DNA of 38,222 bases from CAZHPY01 sp964534705 (GCA_964534705.1 CAZHPY010000007.1:1-38222); one strand, 5' to 3'; positions 7,939 to 17,353 are shown, counted from the stretch's first letter. The notes: generated by a model from the letters alone, not told the origin. A program made the numbers and translations.

Positions 7939-9204
7939 TTACTTCTCTTTTTCGCGCCACACTTTTGCGCCCAACTTTAAAAGCTTCTCTTCTAAATTTT
8001 CATACCCCCTGTCCAGATGATATATCCTATTGACATCTGTCCTGCCCTTTGCTACAAGGCCGGCCAGTATCAAGGCAGCCGATGCCCTTAAGTCCGATGC
8101 CATGACAGGAGCGCCGCTTAAATCCTTCACTCCCTTTATGATGGCGCATGGGCCTTCCAGTAAAATATTCGCGCCCATCCTGTTAAGCTCGCTTATATGT
8201 ATAAACCTTTCCGGGTATATTTTCTCGGTTATCACGCTGATCCCGTCCGTAACAGCCATAAGGCTCATGAACTGGGCCTGCATATCGGTAGCAAACCCGG
8301 GATATGGTAAAGTGGTAACATCCGTAGGTTTCAATTTACGGACATACTTTACCCGCAGGCCGTTCGGCACTTTCTTTAACGAAAGGCCTGTCTCCGTCAA
8401 TTTATCGGCCAAAGCTATCATGTGCTCAAGCTTTGCGTTCTTTAATGTAATATCGCCTTTTGTGATCGCTGCCGCAAGCATGTAGGTCCCTGTCTCGATC
8501 CTATCGGGAATAACGGAATGCTCCGCTCCGCGCAAACTCCTAACCCCTTCGATGATGATCCTGGGCGTCCCGTACCCTTTTATTTTGGCGCCCATCTTTA
8601 CTAAAAAAGTGGCAAGATCGGCCACCTCAGGCTCGCATGCCGCATTCTCTATTATGGTCACACCTTTCGCAAGCGTAGCGGCCATCATGACATTATCTGT
8701 CGCAAGTACGCTTGACCCAAAATGTCCGCCTAGATATATATGCGTCCCTTTCAGGTTGCTCCCATCGGCAATTATATAACCTCTCTCGACCTTTATCTTC
8801 GCTCCCAGCGCTGTCAGGCCCTTCAGATGGATGTCTATGGGCCGTGGGCCTATTACGCACCCCCCCGGGAACGATACCTCCGCCCTTCTCTTTTTGGCAA
8901 GCAGCGGGCCCAGCACGCAGATGGAGGCGCGCATTGTGCTGACAAGTTCATACGGCGCCACGTATCCTGAATATCTGCCGGGTTCAACAATGATACAATC
9001 TCTTTCCTGCTTAACTGAAGCGCCGAAGTTCTTCAATATCTTAAGCATTGTCGACATGTCGCGCAGTGCGGGGATATTCCTGATCACCGACCTGTCTTCC
9101 GACAATAAAGTTGCCGCAAGTATGGGCAGGCAGGCATTCTTAGCGCCGCTTATGTTTACTGTGCCTTCCAGCCTCCTGCCGCCTTCAATTACTAATTTAT
9201 CCAT
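7939..9204 (-). CDS. murA: UDP-N-acetylglucosamine 1-carboxyvinyltransferase MurA
   Basis: MurA transfers enolpyruvate from PEP to UDP-GlcNAc, the first committed step of peptidoglycan synthesis in the cytoplasm. The 421 residues match family length (E. coli 419). The UDP-sugar-binding lysine is K22 in SGAKNA, and the catalytic loop reads PGGCVIGPRPIDIHL with Cys116. A cysteine at this site, rather than aspartate, is the fosfomycin-sensitive form; sensitivity itself is inference. Other conserved stretches are the YLGGHFGSSVLATDNVM region and EKIYPERF. The start codon overlaps the last 13 nt of prmC, so translation is probably coupled. Peptidoglycan synthesis agrees with the SpoIID-type protein elsewhere in the window. 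Confidence 0.97.
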   Translation of the reverse strand: MDKLVIEGGRRLEGTVNISGAKNACLPILAATLLSEDRSVIRNIPALRDMSTMLKILKNFGASVKQERDCIIVEPGRYSGYVAPYELVSTMRASICVLGPLLAKKRRAEVSFPGGCVIGPRPIDIHLKGLTALGAKIKVERGYIIADGSNLKGTHIYLGGHFGSSVLATDNVMMAATLAKGVTIIENAACEPEVADLATFLVKMGAKIKGYGTPRIIIEGVRSLRGAEHSVIPDRIETGTYMLAAAITKGDITLKNAKLEHMIALADKLTETGLSLKKVPNGLRVKYVRKLKPTDVTTLPYPGFATDMQAQFMSLMAVTDGISVITEKIYPERFIHISELNRMGANILLEGPCAIIKGVKDLSGAPVMASDLRASAALILAGLVAKGRTDVNRIYHLDRGYENLEEKLLKLGAKVWREKEK

Positions 9205-9920
9205 TTCGTAAGTATGACCCTATCTATCGAATACTGATCTTCCATGACATCTATAAGTTTAAAGTTCTTTGATCTATCTATTATCTCTTTCACTGCTCTT
9301 CGCTGGCCGAACCCTATTTCCATAGTGCAGTATGCGCCGTTTTTCAGGTAGCGCGGCGCCTCCGCAAAAATTTTCCTGTAAAAATCAAGCCCGTCCTCGC
9401 CCCCGTCCAGCGCAAGCATGGGCTCTTTCAAGACTTCTTTTTGTAAGGTTTCGAATTCGTGCCTTGCTATGTAAGGCGGGTTAGCTATTATGACATCAAA
9501 GCCGCCCTCTATTTTTTCAAACAGGTCGCTCTTTATGAATGCCACCTTATCCGCCACGCCGTTTATAACAGCATTTTCTTTTGCTATAGAGAGCGCTTTT
9601 TCCGATATATCGGAGGCAATTATTTTACAATCAGCGGCATTTTTAGTCAAGCCATTGATTTTATCGGGGCTCGCGGGTGAAAGTAACCGCGCCGCAAGCG
9701 AGATAGCTATGCAGCCGGAACCCGTGCACAGGTCCAGTATCCTTAGCTCCCCTTTTTCGCTTTTTACCTCTCTTATAATATCCATGGCCGTATGGACGAG
9801 TATCTCGGTTTCCGGCCGTGGAATAAAAACATTTTCGTTAACGATAAATTCCAGCCCAAGGAATTTTTCCTTACCTGTAATATATTGAAGCGGTGTAAAG
9901 GGCTTTATTGGATCTATCAT
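9192..9920 (-). CDS. prmC: Release-factor glutamine methyltransferase PrmC lacking its N-terminal domain
   Basis: PrmC (HemK) methylates the glutamine of the GGQ motif in release factors RF1 and RF2. The class I methyltransferase core is complete: IPRPETEILV, LDLCTGSGCIAISLA (SAM binding) and the signature NPPY in VIIANPPYIARHEFE. The gene directly follows prfA with an ATGA overlap, the usual pairing of enzyme and substrate. The protein starts at MIDPIKPFTPLQYITG, which aligns to about residue 75 of E. coli PrmC. The N-terminal helical domain, which contacts the release factor in known structures, is therefore missing. Because the start overlaps the prfA stop codon, a longer version would have to overlap prfA. 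An insertion of about 20 residues follows the SAM motif. Confidence 0.93.
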   Translation of the reverse strand: MIDPIKPFTPLQYITGKEKFLGLEFIVNENVFIPRPETEILVHTAMDIIREVKSEKGELRILDLCTGSGCIAISLAARLLSPASPDKINGLTKNAADCKIIASDISEKALSIAKENAVINGVADKVAFIKSDLFEKIEGGFDVIIANPPYIARHEFETLQKEVLKEPMLALDGGEDGLDFYRKIFAEAPRYLKNGAYCTMEIGFGQRRAVKEIIDRSKNFKLIDVMEDQYSIDRVILTKWIN

Positions 9921-10990
9921 TTTGCCGCCTGCAATTTCAATTTTTTTTCTTCAGCCTTTAACGCATCTATTATTTCGTCCAGCTCCCCTTCAAGCATCTC
10001 TTCCAGGTTATGGGCCGTAAAACCTATCCTGTGATCGGTAACCCGCCTGTCAGGAAAATTATAAGTGCGGATCTTTTCAGACCGGTCCCCGCTCCCTACC
10101 TGCGCGCGCCTCGATTGGGATATCTTATTATCATGCTCTGTTTTCTTCAGGTCGAATAGCCTGGCCCTCAGGACCCTCAGCGCCTTTGCCTTGTTCTTAA
10201 GCTGTGAGCGCTCATCCTGGCACGTAACGACCATGCCCGAAGGTACATGTGTCAACCTAACCGCTGAATCCGTCCTGTTTACGCCCTGCCCGCCTTTACC
10301 GCCGGCCCTGAAGACATCTATGCGCAGGTCTTCCGGCCTGATATCTAGATCGACTTCTTCCGCTTCCGGCAAAACCGCAACCGTGGCGGCTGAAGTATGT
10401 ATCCTGCCGCTGGCTTCCGTATCAGGGACTCTCTGCACACGATGCGTACCACTTTCGAATTTCATCCTGCTATAAACGCCGTGGCCCGATATAGAGAATA
10501 TGACTTCTTTATATCCGCCCTTTTCGGTCGTACTGACATCTATGGGCTCTGTCTTCCATCCCTTTTTAGCGGCGTATTTTGAATACATCCTTAAGAGATC
10601 TGCCGCAAAAAGGCTCGCCTCAAGTCCGCCTGTGCCGGCGCGTATCTCCATGATTATGTTCCTGTCGCCGCCGGACTCTTTTTCCAAGACAAGTTCTTCG
10701 AGCCGTGATCCGGACTTCTTAAGGTCCTCCTTAAGCTTGTGATGCTCCTCTTCGGCAAGGACGATAAAATCCTTGTCGTGGTGCTTTTCATTAAGGACCT
10801 TTTCAATATCCTTCAGGTCTTTGGCGATCCTCTGATAACTTTTATATTCGTTTATCATAGGAGTAAGCCCCGCCATCTCTTTGGCGTAATTCTGATAAAG
10901 GGCCGTGTTTGCAATAACATTTGCGTCCGCCATAAGACCGTGCAGCTCGTCGTATCTTTTCTTTTTTTCTTCCAGGATCCTTAAGATCAT
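9917..10990 (-). CDS. prfA: Peptide chain release factor 1
   Basis: RF1 reads the stop codons UAA and UAG and triggers release of the finished protein on the ribosome. The catalytic GGQ motif is at 233-235 (GGKGGQGVN). The codon-reading tripeptide is PDT (189-191, in RVPDTEASGRIHTS), fitting the RF1 PxT pattern rather than the SPF of RF2. The 357-residue length is normal (E. coli 360). The start directly follows the rpmE stop with no gap, and the stop overlaps the prmC start (ATGA). Placement with its own methylase prmC and with rpmE and rho upstream is common. Confidence 0.97.
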   Translation of the reverse strand: MILRILEEKKKRYDELHGLMADANVIANTALYQNYAKEMAGLTPMINEYKSYQRIAKDLKDIEKVLNEKHHDKDFIVLAEEEHHKLKEDLKKSGSRLEELVLEKESGGDRNIIMEIRAGTGGLEASLFAADLLRMYSKYAAKKGWKTEPIDVSTTEKGGYKEVIFSISGHGVYSRMKFESGTHRVQRVPDTEASGRIHTSAATVAVLPEAEEVDLDIRPEDLRIDVFRAGGKGGQGVNRTDSAVRLTHVPSGMVVTCQDERSQLKNKAKALRVLRARLFDLKKTEHDNKISQSRRAQVGSGDRSEKIRTYNFPDRRVTDHRIGFTAHNLEEMLEGELDEIIDALKAEEKKLKLQAAK

Positions 10991-11263
10991 CTAAGCCTGT
11001 TCTTTTCCCTCTGTTTCCGTCTTCGGCGTCTCGGGCACCTGCGCCTTAACAGCTTTTTCTTTCTTTTTCCCCGCGTATCTCTTGGCGAACTTCTCTACCC
11101 TGCCCGCTGAGTCAACAAGCTTCTGCCTGCCGGTAAAAAACGGATGGCACTTCGAGCAAATATCGACATGTATATTCTGCTTTGTCGAACGGGTATGTAT
11201 GACCTCGCCGCAAACGCAGGCTATTGTCGTTTCTTTGTACTGTGGGTGTGTCTTGTCCTTCAT
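10991..11263 (-). CDS. rpmE: 50S ribosomal protein L31, zinc-binding type
   Basis: L31 forms part of a bridge between the ribosomal subunits. The N-terminal 65 residues carry the family core (MKDKTHPQYKETTIACVCG, ICSKCHPFFTGRQKLVDSAGRVEKF). CVC and CSKC supply the zinc ligands of the C+ form, which usually acts in zinc-replete cells. A Lys/Glu/Pro/Thr-rich tail of about 25 residues (66-90) extends beyond the E. coli length of 70. AGGAGG lies just before the ATG. The gene follows rho by 9 nt and abuts prfA, a common order. Confidence 0.96.
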   Translation of the reverse strand: MKDKTHPQYKETTIACVCGEVIHTRSTKQNIHVDICSKCHPFFTGRQKLVDSAGRVEKFAKRYAGKKKEKAVKAQVPETPKTETEGKEQA

Positions 11264-11272
11264 TGCATCCTC

Positions 11273-12523
11273 CTATTTCTGGTTTAACGACATTAAGAAC
11301 TCTACATTAGTCTTTGTTTTTGCCAGTTTCTCTATGAGTAACTGCATCGCCTCATCGGAATTGAGCTCATTCAGGACCTTCCTCATGAGCCATATCCTCT
11401 TCAGCTCGTCCTCATGCACCAAAAGCTCCTCGCGTCTTGTGTTCGAACGCTTGATGTCTATGGCCGGGTATATCCGTTTCTGGAAAAGGTTCCTGTCAAG
11501 CTGCAGTTCCATGTTGCCGGTACCTTTAAATTCTTCGAATATGACTTCGTCCATGCGCGAGCCTGTGTCAACAAGCGCGGTCGCGATAATAGTAAGCGAT
11601 CCGCCTTCCTCTATCTTACGGGCGGCCCCAAAGAACCTTTTGGGTTTCTGAAGCGCATTTGAGTCGACGCCTCCGGAAAGTATCTTCCCCGAATGAGGCA
11701 CGCATGAATTATATGCCCGGGCTAATCGCGTAATGGAATCCAGCAATATGACAACGTCTTTGCCGCTTTCGACCAGCCTTTTTGCTTTTTCGAGCACTAT
11801 CTCCGCAACCTGGATATGCCTTTCCGACGGCTCATCAAAGGTCGAACTGATGACCTCGCCCTTTACAAGACGCTGCATGTCCGTAACTTCCTCCGGCCGC
11901 TCATCTATCAGGAGGACTATAAGCACGGCTTCCGGGTAGTTAGTCGTGACTGAATTGGCGAATTTCTGCAAAAGCACTGTCTTGCCGCTGTATGGCGGCG
12001 CGACTATCATGCCGCGCTGCCCTTTCCCTACAGGCGTAAGCAGGTCCATTATTCGCGTTGATACCTCCTGAGGTTTTGTCTCCAGCATGAACCTTTCGTT
12101 CGGATATATCGGTGTCAGGTTATCGAAGAGCGTCTTATCCTTGGTATCGTCCGGATTACCAAAATTGACCGCTTCGACTTTTAACAGCGCAAAATACCTT
12201 TCTCCTTCTTTCGGAGGACGGATCTGGCCGCTGACCGTATCGCCTGTCCTGAGGTTGAATTTGCGTATCTGCGAAGGAGATACGTAAATATCGTCCGGCC
12301 CCGGCAGGTAATTATAATCGGGACTTCTTAAAAACCCGAACCCGTCGGGAAGTATCTCCAATACGCCCTCGCCGAAGATGAGCCCTTCTTTTTCGGTCTT
12401 CGCCTGCAGGATCTTGAATATAAGGTCCTGTTTTTTAAGGCCACTTATCCCATTGACGTTGAGGTCCTTCGCCAGTTTTGTAAGTTCAGAAATGCTCTTT
12501 CCTTTTAATTCGCCTATCTCCAT
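11273..12523 (-). CDS. rho: Transcription termination factor Rho
   Basis: Rho is a hexameric RNA helicase that ends transcription at sites lacking a hairpin terminator. The 416 residues (E. coli 419) start with the Rho N-terminal domain (ISELTKLAKDLNVNGISGLKK). An RNA-binding fold follows, with DGFGFLR at 60-66. The ATPase core has Walker A APPYSGKT (about 175-182), then DERPEEVTDMQR, the Walker B segment VVILLDSITRLARAYN, and DTGSRMDEVIFEEFKGTGNMEL. No intrinsic terminator could be recognised anywhere in this window, which agrees with Rho-dependent ends but does not prove them. The start overlaps the end of coaE by 10 nt. Confidence 0.97.
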   Translation of the reverse strand: MEIGELKGKSISELTKLAKDLNVNGISGLKKQDLIFKILQAKTEKEGLIFGEGVLEILPDGFGFLRSPDYNYLPGPDDIYVSPSQIRKFNLRTGDTVSGQIRPPKEGERYFALLKVEAVNFGNPDDTKDKTLFDNLTPIYPNERFMLETKPQEVSTRIMDLLTPVGKGQRGMIVAPPYSGKTVLLQKFANSVTTNYPEAVLIVLLIDERPEEVTDMQRLVKGEVISSTFDEPSERHIQVAEIVLEKAKRLVESGKDVVILLDSITRLARAYNSCVPHSGKILSGGVDSNALQKPKRFFGAARKIEEGGSLTIIATALVDTGSRMDEVIFEEFKGTGNMELQLDRNLFQKRIYPAIDIKRSNTRREELLVHEDELKRIWLMRKVLNELNSDEAMQLLIEKLAKTKTNVEFLMSLNQK

Positions 12524-13116
12524 ACCCTTGCCCCCTTATTTAGCTCTTGCCATATTTTAATGACCTTCATCCTTGTTTCCTTTCTTGTGCCGTTATTGTC
12601 GATAACATAATCCGCTTTTTTTATTTTTGTCTTGAGCGGCATCTGGCACGCTATCCTTTTACAAACATCCGCTTTTTTTATTTTAAATTTTTTTACGCAC
12701 CTGGTAATTTGCTTTTCCCTTGACGACGTTACCACTATAAGCGCGTCTATCAGGCCACAAAGGCCTGCCTCGCAGATAAGCGGCGCGTCTATCACGAGAA
12801 CCTTGCCTTTAAACGATCTTATCCTGCTCTTTATTTCATCTATTACTGCAGGATGTATTATACGGTTCAGCCGGGCAACTTTTCCATTATTATCAAAAAC
12901 CGCCCTGCCAAGCTTCTTCCTGCTTATAAGGCCGTTCCCATCCAGTATGGACTTACCAAATGCGGTGATTATTTTTTTATAGGCCGCGGATCCTTTTCTC
13001 AGCGCTTTGTGCGCTAACTTATCGGCGTCTACGACTTCTGCTCCCAGCTCCTTGAATATAGCTGCGGCAAAACTCTTGCCAGTACCAAAGCTTCCCGTAA
13101 GGCCCGCTATAAGCAT
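12514..13116 (-). CDS. coaE: Dephospho-CoA kinase
   Basis: CoaE phosphorylates dephospho-CoA with ATP, the last step of coenzyme A synthesis. The P-loop GLTGSFGTGKS is at 5-15, followed by VVDADKLAHKAL (substrate-site Asp). HPAVIDEIKSRI and LVIDAPLICEAGL are the other family motifs. The 200-residue length is normal (E. coli 206). The C-terminus is basic. The start lies directly after the glgA stop with no gap and the end overlaps rho by 10 nt. Location next to polA is common across bacteria; here glgA separates the two. Confidence 0.95.
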   Translation of the reverse strand: MLIAGLTGSFGTGKSFAAAIFKELGAEVVDADKLAHKALRKGSAAYKKIITAFGKSILDGNGLISRKKLGRAVFDNNGKVARLNRIIHPAVIDEIKSRIRSFKGKVLVIDAPLICEAGLCGLIDALIVVTSSREKQITRCVKKFKIKKADVCKRIACQMPLKTKIKKADYVIDNNGTRKETRMKVIKIWQELNKGARVWR

Positions 13117-14505
13117 TTATTTCGCCATTATCTTTTTATAAAGGCTCGTATATTCCTTGGCAGAAGCTTCCCACGAATAATCCAGGCTCATCACGTATTT
13201 CACAAGGCTCATCCATAGAGGCTTATCCTTATACACAGACATAGCCTTCTTTACTGCGGCAAAAAGATCCTCCGACTTCGGCTCCACGAACGTAAATCCT
13301 GTGCCCTTACCTGTCCTTGGGTTAAACTCCTCCACCGTATCCTTCAGGCCGCCCGTCTGCCTCACGATTGGGATAGTCCCATACTTGAAGCTTATCATCT
13401 GGCTCAGCCCGCAGGGTTCGTATCTTGAAGGAATAAAGAACATATCCGAAGCGGCATATATTTTTTGCGCCATTACGGCGTCAAACTTGAGGCTGATTGA
13501 AGCGCTGGTAGGATACTTCTTCGCTACCTTTTCAAAGATGACGTGATATTTGTTGTCGCCCGTTCCCAGAAGGACAAACTGCGCCTTCATATTAAGGATC
13601 CTGTCTATGATATCCGACACAAAATCGGCGCCCTTCTGGTCCGCAAGACGCGATATCATGCCGAACATGGGTATATTTTTGTCGACCTTCAGCCCGGTCT
13701 CTTTCTGCAGCATTTCTTTATTAAAAAATTTACCCTGCAATGAATCTGCGGAGTATTTTTTAAATATCTTTGCGTCCTTTTCCGGATTCCACATATCATA
13801 ATCGATACCATTGACTATGCCGTAAAGATCGCTTTCACGGTTTTTCAGGACCCCTTCAAGGCCGCATCCGAATTCCTGTGTAAGCATTTCCTGCGAATAT
13901 GTCTTACTTACCGTACTTATAGCGTTCGAATATACGATACCGGCCTTCATCAGGTTTACCTTGTCATAATATTCGAAACAATCTATGCTGAATAACGACC
14001 AATCGAGCCCGATCTTCGGGTATTCTTCCTTGGAAAACAAACCCTGGTATGCCAGATTATGTATGGTATAAAGGACTTTTGTATCTGCAAAAAACGGGTC
14101 ATCTTTATATATCGTATTCAGGTAAACCGGCACCAACGCTGTCTGCCAATCATTGCAATGTATTACATCCGGTTTGAATTTTTCCTTTTTACATCTCTCG
14201 AGTATCTGCCTTGAAAAGAACACAAACCTGTCGAGATTGTCTTTATAATCCCCGAACTTATCCCCGTAAAGCTCTTTCCTGTTGAAATACTCGTCATTCT
14301 CTACAAAATAAACCTTGATATTCTTGCCTATCGTCGTAGAATCCTGCGCGACTTTTACTGACGCGTATTTCGGCATGATGACCCTGACGTCTACGCCGCT
14401 TTTTTCCAATGCCAGCGGCAGGCTTCCGGCGACATCCGCCAATCCGCCTGTTTTAGCAAACGGCACTACTTCGCTTGATGCGATCAAAACTTTTAATTTT
14501 GCCAT
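13117..14505 (-). CDS. glgA: Glycogen synthase GlgA (GT5)
   Basis: GlgA extends alpha-1,4-glucan chains from a nucleotide-glucose donor, ADP-glucose in most bacteria. The donor-binding KTGGLADV motif is at 18-25. HCNDWQTALVP and TIHNLAYQG follow in the N-terminal Rossmann domain. The C-terminal domain shows GMISRLADQKGADF and the catalytic-loop segment PSRYEPCGLSQM, followed by RQTGGLKDTV. The 462-residue length is normal (E. coli 477). A strong AAGGAGGAG lies just before the ATG. The gene sits between polA and coaE, where I would not expect a glycogen gene. Together with the giant protein at 221-5836 it indicates that this cell makes and handles alpha-glucans. No glgB or glgC is present in the window. 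Confidence 0.95.
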   Translation of the reverse strand: MAKLKVLIASSEVVPFAKTGGLADVAGSLPLALEKSGVDVRVIMPKYASVKVAQDSTTIGKNIKVYFVENDEYFNRKELYGDKFGDYKDNLDRFVFFSRQILERCKKEKFKPDVIHCNDWQTALVPVYLNTIYKDDPFFADTKVLYTIHNLAYQGLFSKEEYPKIGLDWSLFSIDCFEYYDKVNLMKAGIVYSNAISTVSKTYSQEMLTQEFGCGLEGVLKNRESDLYGIVNGIDYDMWNPEKDAKIFKKYSADSLQGKFFNKEMLQKETGLKVDKNIPMFGMISRLADQKGADFVSDIIDRILNMKAQFVLLGTGDNKYHVIFEKVAKKYPTSASISLKFDAVMAQKIYAASDMFFIPSRYEPCGLSQMISFKYGTIPIVRQTGGLKDTVEEFNPRTGKGTGFTFVEPKSEDLFAAVKKAMSVYKDKPLWMSLVKYVMSLDYSWEASAKEYTSLYKKIMAK

Positions 14506-14515
14506 TACTCCTCCT

Positions 14516-17197
14516 TTAGAATTTAAGGCTCTCCTGTTCGAGCCAGTTCCTGCCGGATTCGATATGCGCTTCGACCGGCACTTTTAATTTTATTAAATTC
14601 TCCATCCCGTCTTTAACTATACGATAAACCTCCTTTAATTCACCCTCCGGAACGTCAAAAACAAGTTCATCGTGGACCTGCATGATCATCCTGGAAGACA
14701 GCTTGTTTTTCATTAATTTCTCGTGGATTGCTATCATAGCCACTTTTATTATATCGGCTGCCGAGCCCTGGATAGGCGTATTTATGGCCGTTCTCTCCGC
14801 AAATTGGCGCATGCGCATATCCGGGCTGTTGATCTCGGGGATATAGCGCCTTCTGCCGAGGATGGTAGTAACATATCCCTTTTCTCTCGCTTCTTCAAGG
14901 ATCTCTTCCATAAACTGCTTTACACTGGGATATCTTTCAAAATATGCGTCTATGAATTCTTTTGCTTTGTCAACTTCAATACCCAGGCCCTGTGATAATC
15001 CGTATGGGCTCATGCCGTATATTATCCCGAAATTAACGGTCTTTGCCATACCTCTCATGTCAGATGTCACATCCGCTTCTTTGACCCCGAACACCAGGCT
15101 GGCTGTAAAAGAATGGATGTCGAGCCCTTCCTTAAATGCCTTGATAAGATTTTTATCATTCGAAAAATGCGCCAGGACCCTTAATTCTATCTGCGAATAA
15201 TCAGCGGACAATAATATTGAATTTTCACCTGACGATATAAAAGCCTTGCGTATCTTCCTGCCTTCTTCCGTTTTTATCGGGATGTTCTGCAGGTTGGGGC
15301 CGCTCGAGGACAGCCTGCCTGTAGCCGTAACGGTCTGGTTAAAAGATGTATGCAGCTTTCCGGTAGCCGGATTTATCAGGCTGGGCAGGTTATCGACATA
15401 TGTAGATCTTAATTTTGACAACTCCCTGTATTCCAGCAGTTTTTCCGGCAATGGATGCTTTGAAGCAAGCTTTGTCAATACGTCCTCATCGGTAGAAATA
15501 CCTGTTTTGGTACGCTTTATAATGGGTAATTTGAGCTTATCGAAAAGTATCGCCGATAATTGCTTGGGAGAATTTATGTTAAATTCGCCTTCGGCAAGCT
15601 CATATATCTTTTTCGTCAGCCTTTCGAGTTTCTTTTCCATCTCTACGGACAGCTCTTTAAGATAAGCGCCGTCTATAGACACGCCGTCCATTTCCATCTG
15701 CGCCAGGACCTCTATAAGGGGCATCTCAACGTCATAAAATAATGAATCCAGGTCTTTTTTTGAAAGTTCTTTTTCCAATATTTTTTTCAGGCGGAACGTT
15801 ACATCGCTGTCTTCGCAGGAATAACAGCTTACTTTATCAACATCGACCTTATCCATGGTTATGGCATGCTTCCCTTTACCTATCAGGTCCTCTATGGGCG
15901 TGGTCATCTTGTGGCCAAGATACTCGATAGATATATCGTCCAGGTTATGATTGAGCTTCGAAGGGTTAAGCAGGTATGAAGCCACCATGGTATCAAAGGC
16001 TATGCCTTTCACGCGGATCCCGTAATTGGCAAGCACTATGTAATCATATTTTATATTCTGCCCGGCCTTTTTTATTGCTTTATTTTCAAACACATCTTTT
16101 AACTTACCCAGCACAACCTTAATATCAAGCTTCTTATTTTCACACTCCTCGCATACGCCTACATAATAGGCGGCGCCCTCTTTCCAGCAAAACGATATCC
16201 CTGCTAATTTGGCAAGGACGGGCTCCTCGCTCGTCGTTTCAGTATCAAAAACGAACTCCCCGGCAGCCTTAAGCTCTTTTACCAGGCGATCAAGCCCCTT
16301 CTCATCTTCGATCAGTATATATTCGGATTCCAGCTTCTCGCTTGGGGTAACACTCTTAAGCAGGGACTTAAACTCCAATTCCTTGAATAAGTCGATAAGC
16401 ATCTGCTGGTCAGGCTCTTTCAGGTGCAACTCCTTAAAATCTATGTCGAGGGGAACATTCTCATCAAGGACTGCAAGCTCTTTGCTCATAAAAGCGCTCT
16501 TTTCGTTCTCGACCAGCATCTTTTTCCGCGCTGCGCTTTTCACTTTATCTATGTTTTTATACAATCCTTCCAAGGTACCAAATTCGCCTAATAACTCTAC
16601 CGCTGTCTTCTCACCTATACCCTTGACCCCTGGTATATTGTCAGTCGCATCACCCATAAGAGCGATTATATCTGTTATACGTTCCGGCCCTACGCCATAT
16701 GCTTCCTTCACCTTGCCCGCATCGTATATAAGGCCTTCTTTATGCGTGCTATAAACCTTTATATGGGGCCCCACAAGCTGAAGCGCGTCCTTGTCCCCGG
16801 TCACTATGAAGGTCTCAATATCTTTTTCTTCCGCTCTTTTTGCCAGGGTCGCCAGGACATCATCGGCTTCATAACCTTCTATTTCATAAATAGGTATATT
16901 GTATGCCCTTACGACGCTCTTTATGATGGGAAACTGGCTTACCAGGTCATCCGGCATTGGCTTTCTATGGCTCTTGTAATCCTCAAACTTCTTATGCCTG
17001 AAAGTAGGGCCTTTCATGTCAAAAGCCACAGCCAGCATATCCGGTTTTTCATCCTTGATTATCTTATTCAGCATTGTAGTAAAACCATATACGGCATTTG
17101 TCGGCTGGCCCTTGGAATTGGAAAGGCTCCTTATGGCATAATATGCCCTGTAGCAAAATGAATTGCCATCTATAAGAAAAAGCCGTTTTTTAGACAT
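14516..17197 (-). CDS. polA: DNA polymerase I with both exonuclease domains
   Basis: Pol I fills gaps and removes RNA primers during replication and repair. The 893 residues have three domains. The 5' nuclease (1-290) starts FLIDGNSFCYRAYYA and has the acidic TGDKDALQLV and GDATDNIPGVKGIG motifs. The proofreading domain (about 310-490) is intact: FDTET (D318, E320), NIKYD (D385) and YSCED (Y459, D463). The polymerase domain has motif A DYSQIELR (D666), motif B KTVNFGIIYG (F723, the form that disfavours dideoxynucleotides in E. coli) and motif C VHDE (841-844). It is the first gene of operon B, about 120 nt downstream of a consensus promoter. No clear Shine-Dalgarno precedes the ATG. Confidence 0.97.
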   Translation of the reverse strand: MSKKRLFLIDGNSFCYRAYYAIRSLSNSKGQPTNAVYGFTTMLNKIIKDEKPDMLAVAFDMKGPTFRHKKFEDYKSHRKPMPDDLVSQFPIIKSVVRAYNIPIYEIEGYEADDVLATLAKRAEEKDIETFIVTGDKDALQLVGPHIKVYSTHKEGLIYDAGKVKEAYGVGPERITDIIALMGDATDNIPGVKGIGEKTAVELLGEFGTLEGLYKNIDKVKSAARKKMLVENEKSAFMSKELAVLDENVPLDIDFKELHLKEPDQQMLIDLFKELEFKSLLKSVTPSEKLESEYILIEDEKGLDRLVKELKAAGEFVFDTETTSEEPVLAKLAGISFCWKEGAAYYVGVCEECENKKLDIKVVLGKLKDVFENKAIKKAGQNIKYDYIVLANYGIRVKGIAFDTMVASYLLNPSKLNHNLDDISIEYLGHKMTTPIEDLIGKGKHAITMDKVDVDKVSCYSCEDSDVTFRLKKILEKELSKKDLDSLFYDVEMPLIEVLAQMEMDGVSIDGAYLKELSVEMEKKLERLTKKIYELAEGEFNINSPKQLSAILFDKLKLPIIKRTKTGISTDEDVLTKLASKHPLPEKLLEYRELSKLRSTYVDNLPSLINPATGKLHTSFNQTVTATGRLSSSGPNLQNIPIKTEEGRKIRKAFISSGENSILLSADYSQIELRVLAHFSNDKNLIKAFKEGLDIHSFTASLVFGVKEADVTSDMRGMAKTVNFGIIYGMSPYGLSQGLGIEVDKAKEFIDAYFERYPSVKQFMEEILEEAREKGYVTTILGRRRYIPEINSPDMRMRQFAERTAINTPIQGSAADIIKVAMIAIHEKLMKNKLSSRMIMQVHDELVFDVPEGELKEVYRIVKDGMENLIKLKVPVEAHIESGRNWLEQESLKF

Positions 17198-17323
17198 AGC
17201 CCAGGATTTGTTTACGCGGCATGAGATTAGTTGGAAATCATCCTATTATCTTATTATTTTTGGGAATTAATATAAAAGAAATGTGTTTAAGAGGCACTCT
17301 CTCTTGATTCAATATTAGATAGG

Positions 17324-17353
17324 ATTATATAGTATTATGCCAATAATTGTCAA
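17324..17353 (-). promoter_or_regulatory. Consensus sigma70-type promoter of the polA-to-rnhB operon
   Basis: On the minus strand a perfect TTGACA (17348-17353) is followed by an 18-nt spacer and a perfect TATAAT (17324-17329). The -35 box overlaps the stop codon of the upstream propeller gene. The predicted transcript would have a leader of about 120 nt before the polA ATG. That leader (17198-17317) holds only a weak AAGAG/CTCTT hairpin and nothing I recognise as a riboswitch. Confidence 0.75.

Noticed and set aside
8850..8880. A fosfomycin-resistant MurA (Asp at the active site)
   Set aside because: The loop reads PGGCVIG, so the cysteine is present.
17198..17317. A riboswitch or attenuator in the polA leader
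   Set aside because: Only a weak 5-bp AAGAG/CTCTT hairpin is visible and no known ligand-binding motif is seen.
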